This document shows positions 59,983 to 64,000 of a DNA stretch of 64,000 bases, piece by piece; positions within the stretch are counted from its first letter, which is position 1; each line of letters opens with the position of its first letter. The notes beneath the pieces were generated by a model. It was not told where the DNA came from, searched no databases, and saw nothing but the letters and a program-made list of their open reading frames with translations. Source of the DNA: Labedella populi (GTDB lineage Bacteria; Actinomycetota; Actinomycetes; Actinomycetales; Microbacteriaceae). The stretch covers positions 248,001 to 312,000 of the forward strand of contig NZ_RZNC01000001.1 of assembly GCF_004078655.1 (NCBI RefSeq), given 5' to 3'. The position numbers and the translations under genes were made by a program.

Positions 59983-60900
59983 ATGGCCAGCATCCACCTT
60001 CACTCCGATCGACTCGAGATCCGGTTGACGGCGGCGGAGAAGGCCCTCTCGCTCCGACGCGAGAACGTCGAGATCCCCCGCTCGAGCATCCGGTCGGCGA
60101 CACTCACCGACGATCCGTGGATCTGGGTGCGCGGCGTACGCGGCAAGGGGGCGGCGATTCCCCTCACGCTCGCCGTCGGCCAATGGAAGTCACACGGTGG
60201 AACCGATTTCCTCGTCATCAAGAAGGGGTCCCGCCCCGCGGTGGTCCTTGACGTCGTCGATGCCGAGTACTCGCGCGTGATCGTCTCGACCAACCACGGC
60301 GCGGAACTCGTCGCGGCCCTCCGCCTGGCGGAGGACGAGGCGCGCGCGAAGAAGGTCCGCGCGACGCGCGTGCGTACCGTCAGTCCCCGTCCGATCGCGG
60401 TGCGGGCGAAGGCCGAGGCGGCGAAGGTCGAAGCGGCGAAAGCGAAATCCGACGCGAGTGCGGCGAAGCCGAGTGGCCGCTCGTCCGTCGCGAAGAAGGC
60501 GGCGGGCAAGGGCGAGGCGGACGCGCCGGTGGTGAAGCCGGCGAAGGCGACGAAGGGCTCGAAGGCCGCCGGCGCAGCGGCCTCGGCCGAAGCGCCGGCC
60601 GCGACGAAGGCGACGAAGGCCGCGACCAAGGCCGCGACGAAGGTGCCGGAGGGTTCGCGTACCGACACGAGGCCATCGCCACGGGGGTCCCGCTCCACGA
60701 AAGCGTCCGACACGACGAGTGGAGCACCGGCGAGCTCGGACACGACTCCGGCGAAGCGCCGGACACGCGCGTCGAAGCCCGCAGAGTCTGCGGGCACCGC
60801 GACGGGGAGCACCGAGCCCGCTGGGGCGGACGGCGTGGAGGCCGAGGCTGATCAGTCGACGGCCGACGGTGCCGGCGACGCCGAGGTCACGAAGGACTGA
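59983..60900 (+). CDS. PH-like domain protein with long Lys/Ala-rich tail
   Basis: 305 residues. The first 115 residues look like a bacterial PH-type beta domain (IHLHSDRLEIRLTAAEKALSLRRENVEIPRSSIRSATLTDDPWIWVRGVRG, GGTDFLVIKKGSRPAVVLDVVDAEYSRVIVSTNHGAELVAALRLAEDEAR). The remaining 190 are disordered and rich in Lys, Ala, Ser and Thr, with repeats of the AAKVEAAKAK and ATKATKAATKAATK kind, similar to histone H1-like or SPKK-type tails, ending acidic. No signal peptide. The tail might bind DNA or acidic polymers. Exact role unknown. Confidence 0.72.
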   Translation: MASIHLHSDRLEIRLTAAEKALSLRRENVEIPRSSIRSATLTDDPWIWVRGVRGKGAAIPLTLAVGQWKSHGGTDFLVIKKGSRPAVVLDVVDAEYSRVIVSTNHGAELVAALRLAEDEARAKKVRATRVRTVSPRPIAVRAKAEAAKVEAAKAKSDASAAKPSGRSSVAKKAAGKGEADAPVVKPAKATKGSKAAGAAASAEAPAATKATKAATKAATKVPEGSRTDTRPSPRGSRSTKASDTTSGAPASSDTTPAKRRTRASKPAESAGTATGSTEPAGADGVEAEADQSTADGAGDAEVTKD

Positions 60901-60930
60901 GAGTCGGAGCCGGCACAGTGCTCCTGACCG

Positions 60931-61962
60931 TCATCCGCCTGTCTCGATGACCGTGCGCCCGCGCACGCCCCCCGACAGGACGCGCTCGGCGACCTCGCGG
61001 GCAGCGGAGAGGGGGACGACCGAGGTCATCCCGTCGAGTGTGCTCAGGTCGATGTCGCGTTCGAGACGTCGCCACGCCTCCTCACGCTCGGTCCGTGTCG
61101 CCTCGACCGAGTTGATCCCGGTGACGGTGACTCCGCGCAGGATGAACGGGAACACGCTTCCGGCGAATTCGGCGCTTTGTGCGTTCCCACACGCGGCCGC
61201 GATACCGCCAGAGCGGAGCTGCGCGACGGCGTTCACGAGCGTCGGGCCGCCGACGGCGTCGACCACGGCCGCCCAGCGCTGCGCCTGCAGGGCCTTGCCG
61301 GGCGCGCTGAGCTCCGATCGGTCCATGACGGTGCTCGCACCGAGATCCCGGAGAAAACCGGACTGGGTCGCCACCCGCCCGGTCGACGCGGTCACCTCGT
61401 AACCCGCTCGCGCCAGCAGCGAGACGGCGAGGGAGCCCAGCCCTCCTGCGGCACCGGTCACGAGGACGGGGCCGGATGCCGGAGTGATGCCGTGATGCTC
61501 GATTTGTCGCACCGCGAGCGCGGCCGTGAAGCCGGCGGTTCCGATGGCCGCAGCATGCCGGGTCGTCATCGCGGCGGGGACCCGCACGAGACGGCTCCCG
61601 TCGACGTGGGCACGACCGGCGAGGCCACCGTGCAGCGACTCCCCGTGGCCCGCACCGTTGAGCGTCACGAGGTCGCCCGGGCACCAGCGCGGGTCGCTCG
61701 TCGAGAGCACGACGCCGGTCAAGTCGATCCCCGCGATGAGCGGCACGCGTCGAACGACGCCCGGCACCCCCGTGAGCGCGAGGGCGTCTTTGTAGTTGAT
61801 GCTCGAGTAGTCCACCCGCACGGCGGTGTCGGGGTCATCGCCTCCCGACCCGCTTGCCGCGAGCTCGTCGAGAACGTCGGCGTCGACGGTCTCGAGGGAC
61901 GCACTCCGGGAGCGTGCGTCGTCGTCGGAGCGGCGTACGACCCATGCGGGAAACCTCTGCAT
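60931..61962 (-). CDS. Medium-chain oxidoreductase, AcuI/YhdH type
   Basis: 343 residues. An MDR-family quinone/acryloyl-CoA reductase-like enzyme without zinc ligands: VRVDYSSINYKDALALTGVPGVVRRVPLIAGIDLTGVVLSTSDPRWCPGDLV, GHGESLHGGLAGRAHVDGSRLVRVP, IGTAGFTAALAV and the NADPH loop VLVTGAAGGLGSLAVSLLARAGYEVTASTGR. SINYKDALA..G is characteristic of the YhdH/AcuI group, NADPH-dependent reductases of acrylyl-CoA or quinones. It is convergent with the PH-like gene, with only 30 bp between them. Confidence 0.88.
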   Translation of the reverse strand: MQRFPAWVVRRSDDDARSRSASLETVDADVLDELAASGSGGDDPDTAVRVDYSSINYKDALALTGVPGVVRRVPLIAGIDLTGVVLSTSDPRWCPGDLVTLNGAGHGESLHGGLAGRAHVDGSRLVRVPAAMTTRHAAAIGTAGFTAALAVRQIEHHGITPASGPVLVTGAAGGLGSLAVSLLARAGYEVTASTGRVATQSGFLRDLGASTVMDRSELSAPGKALQAQRWAAVVDAVGGPTLVNAVAQLRSGGIAAACGNAQSAEFAGSVFPFILRGVTVTGINSVEATRTEREEAWRRLERDIDLSTLDGMTSVVPLSAAREVAERVLSGGVRGRTVIETGG

Positions 61963-62023
61963 GGCCTCAGCCTACGGGCGAGCCCGGTCGACGCCGTTCG
62001 AGGACGAGCGGCGCTCGACGGGA

Positions 62024-62842
62024 TCAGGTGACGTCGCGGCGCCAGGTCGTGAGCGCACCGATGACCGTGAGTACGGCTGCGATGCCGGCGAGCACGAGTG
62101 CCCCCACCCACCAGTCGAGGGACTCCTGGCCCGGCGCCATGGCGCTGAAGACGCTCGCGCCGACGAGTGCATCGCTCGCCGCGCCGGGGAGGAAGCGCAC
62201 GATGTCCCCGATCCAGTCGGCCAGGGCGCCGACCGACCGGAGGACGGGTTCGACGAATTGAGTGAACGCGATGACGATCACGATGACCGCGACCTGATTC
62301 GTGACGACCGAGCCGAGCCCGATTCCGACGGCCGCCCACAGGGCCATCGCGAGGACGAGCCGAGCGAACAGCGCCCACGTGTCGCTCGAGCCGAGTTCCG
62401 TGTCGATGTCGAACAGCGCGAGCGCCCCGGCACCGCCCCCGACCGAGGCGACGAGCCCGATGACACCGAAGAGCGCCCCGAAACCGAGCAGGACCACGAG
62501 CTTCGCCGCGAGTACGAGTCCGCGCCTCGGGGTCGCGAGGAGCGTGGGCGTGAGTGTCTGGTGGCGGACCTCACCCGTCACGGCGAGGGCGCCGAGGAGT
62601 ACGGGGAAGACGTAGCCGATCGAGCTCGCGAACGAGTAGAGCAGCGGTGCCAAGCCGGTGGTGGGGATCTCGCCCGTCGTCCCGCCGGGCAGGCTGCCGC
62701 TCGAGCCGGCGCCGAAGAGTGCGCCGAGGCCGCCGGAGAGGACGAGGACATAGACGAACAGCACGAGCGCGAGGACCCACCACATCCGCGTGGTCGTGAT
62801 CTTCGCGGTCTCGGCGCTGACGGTGCGCAGGAACGTGCTCAT
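62024..62842 (-). CDS. ABC transporter permease
   Basis: 272 residues with six predicted membrane segments, beginning TFLRTVSAETAKITTTRMWWVLALVLFVYVLVLSGG, and including YSFASSIGYVFPVLLGALAVTGEVRHQTLTPTLLATPRRGLVLAAKLVVLLGFGALFGVIGL. This is the ABC-2 membrane protein pattern, with the conserved EVRHQTLTPTLLATPRR coupling segment. Start overlaps the ATPase stop by 4 bp, so the two form one exporter; substrate unknown (antibiotic, lantibiotic or lipid export are family options). Confidence 0.87.
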   Translation of the reverse strand: MSTFLRTVSAETAKITTTRMWWVLALVLFVYVLVLSGGLGALFGAGSSGSLPGGTTGEIPTTGLAPLLYSFASSIGYVFPVLLGALAVTGEVRHQTLTPTLLATPRRGLVLAAKLVVLLGFGALFGVIGLVASVGGGAGALALFDIDTELGSSDTWALFARLVLAMALWAAVGIGLGSVVTNQVAVIVIVIAFTQFVEPVLRSVGALADWIGDIVRFLPGAASDALVGASVFSAMAPGQESLDWWVGALVLAGIAAVLTVIGALTTWRRDVT

Positions 62843-63735
62843 CGGTTCCCCTCCACGAGGTGCAGGAACGTGTCCTCGAGTCCGGACGACTGCCGTTGGA
62901 GCGAGCTCAGCGGGATGCCGGCCTCGAAGGCGGTCCGGCCGACCTCCTCGGCCTCGACGCCGGCCACGATCAAGCCGGACCGGGCCCGTGTGACCGCGTA
63001 GCCGGCGGCCGCCAGCGCGTCGCCGAGCGCCGACCGGTCGGGGGCGTCGACCAGAACGCTCACGCTGTCACCGGCGGAGAGGCTCGCGAGAGTGCCGGAG
63101 TGGACGAGTTCGCCGCGGGCGATGATGACGACGTCGTCGACGCTCTGCTGCACTTCGCTGAGGAGGTGGGACGACACGAGCACCGTGCGTCCCTCCGACG
63201 CGAGCGCGCGCAACAGCGAGCGGATCCACTTGATGCCCTCGGGATCGAGCCCGTTGATCGGTTCGTCGAGGACGAGCACGCCGGGGTCGCCGAGCAGGGC
63301 GAAGGCGAGTCCCAGCCGCTGGCGCATCCCGAGCGAATAGCCGCCGACGCGGCGGTCGGCGAACTCCGCGAGTCCGACGAGCCCGAGCACCTCGTCGACG
63401 CGGGAGCGTGCGATCCCCGACGCCGTCGCGGCGACGCGGAGGTGGTTCCGAGCGGTGCGTCCCGGATGGAAGCTGGCAGCCTCGAGAGCGGCGCCGACGG
63501 TGCGCAGCGGCGAAACGAGCTCGGAGTAGGGGACGCCCCCGAAGGTCGCGCGTCCCTGGCTCGGACGCACGAGCCCGAGCAGCATCCGCAACGTCGTCGT
63601 CTTGCCAGCTCCGTTCGGGCCGAGGAAACCCGTCACCCTTCCAGGTTGCACCTGGAAACTCAGCGCGTTCACGGCTGCGACGGGTCCGAAGCGCTTCGTC
63701 ACTGCTTCGATGTCGATCGTCCGCACGTCCGTCAT
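62839..63735 (-). CDS. ABC transporter ATP-binding protein
   Basis: 298 residues from ATG at 63735 with AGGAGG 7 nt upstream; a longer frame to 63912 has no homology. Walker A GPNGAGKTT, signature YSLGMRQRLG, Walker B VLVLDEPINGLDPEG, and switch His in VLVSSHLLSEV. The C-terminal 80 residues resemble the accessory domain of ABC-2 type ATPases (DRSALGDALAAAGYAV). It powers the permease encoded immediately downstream. Confidence 0.93.
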   Translation of the reverse strand: MTDVRTIDIEAVTKRFGPVAAVNALSFQVQPGRVTGFLGPNGAGKTTTLRMLLGLVRPSQGRATFGGVPYSELVSPLRTVGAALEAASFHPGRTARNHLRVAATASGIARSRVDEVLGLVGLAEFADRRVGGYSLGMRQRLGLAFALLGDPGVLVLDEPINGLDPEGIKWIRSLLRALASEGRTVLVSSHLLSEVQQSVDDVVIIARGELVHSGTLASLSAGDSVSVLVDAPDRSALGDALAAAGYAVTRARSGLIVAGVEAEEVGRTAFEAGIPLSSLQRQSSGLEDTFLHLVEGNR

Positions 63736-64000
63736 CGGCCGCCTCCTGAATCTCGGGCTCGTCGGGGGCCCGGAAGTCGTGGCCCCAGTCTGCCCGACAC
63801 GGGTTGCGAACGCCTCCTCCCGTTGGGGGAGACCGTGCGAGCCGGGGTGATCGCCGGAGGGGCCACCGCACACCGATCCGTCTGATGCGACACCCCGGCG
63901 CGGGTGTGTCACCTGTTCAGGGGTCGAGGGGGGTGGTTTCCCTTTTCTGGGCGGGTGAACGTGCCGTTCGCACCTCGGCCCGTCCGCGCGGGGGCGGGTT
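63736..64000. other. Intergenic DNA at right window edge
   Basis: 265 bp upstream of the ABC ATPase. It should contain that gene's promoter. No gene, hairpin or repeat stands out; the frame continuing the ATPase upstream has no family match. Confidence 0.4.

Noticed and set aside
1-64000. CRISPR array, rRNA or tRNA gene
   Set aside because: No regularly spaced direct repeats and no T-loop GGTTCGA-type or rRNA-like stretch was recognised in the intergenic gaps; island integration into a tRNA was considered and dropped because the boundary lies in nucS.

Overview
The window comes from a high-GC actinobacterium, most likely a member of the Microbacteriaceae. Pointers to this are the mismatch-repair endonuclease nucS, a coproporphyrin-dependent heme cluster (chdC next to a Cys-rich ferrochelatase), DUF3515, DUF3618 and DUF7882-type small proteins, a PolA-like bifunctional exonuclease/polymerase, and an LAxTG-type wall-sorting signal. 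All assignments are read by eye from protein sequence; no database search was run.

Layout. 1-2.15 kb is host DNA: a DsbA-like membrane protein cut by the window edge, a HAD phosphatase and the C-terminal part of nucS. 2.15-14.33 kb is a composite genomic island of visibly lower GC that sits inside nucS. A 17-bp sequence from nucS codons about 46-52 is present at both island ends, and a 17-bp overlapping version (14 bp in common) lies in the middle (about 6.84 kb). The host 5' end of nucS is stranded at 14.32-14.48 kb. The nucS gene at the left end has been made whole again with a divergent, island-supplied 5' part. A broken large serine recombinase next to the right boundary and a broken FtsK/TraB-type translocase suggest remains of an integrative (conjugative) element, probably two related elements in tandem. 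The cargo is almost all redox enzymes: an HxlR-regulated set (NAD(P)-binding reductase, two luciferase-like monooxygenases, SDR), a frameshifted SDR, and two flavin-monooxygenase/flavin-reductase modules, one with its reductase truncated and one intact with a MerR regulator. A 943-bp IS5/IS427-type element has landed in the middle.

14.5-45.9 kb is host backbone: a divergent MFS/LacI pair, a small hydrolase, the PolA-like enzyme, a surface-polysaccharide glycosyltransferase group (19.4-25.5 kb), a MATE exporter, an M13 metallopeptidase, a class-A-type serine hydrolase, an alanyl-tRNA editing protein, two lipoproteins, an aldo/keto reductase overlapping an FMN alpha-hydroxy-acid oxidase, a DUF7882/MarR divergent pair with a cluster of CTAG motifs between them, a lipase-like hydrolase, a large LuxR regulator, a giant secreted DUF11-repeat surface protein with an LAVTG sorting signal, and glyS.

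45.9-59.9 kb is the heme region. hemA is divergent from hemE-cgoX. Then come three small membrane/accessory proteins, a TauE-like permease that appears N-terminally truncated, and an SPFH/flotillin protein. Then follows chdC-cpfC-hemC-hemD-hemB-hemL with mostly overlapping stop/start codons. Together these supply the whole route from glutamyl-tRNA to heme b through coproporphyrin III. The right end carries a PH-like protein with a Lys/Ala tail, an AcuI-type oxidoreductase and an ABC ATPase/permease pair.

The most interesting signal is the element integrated in nucS, which rebuilds its target gene as a chimera.
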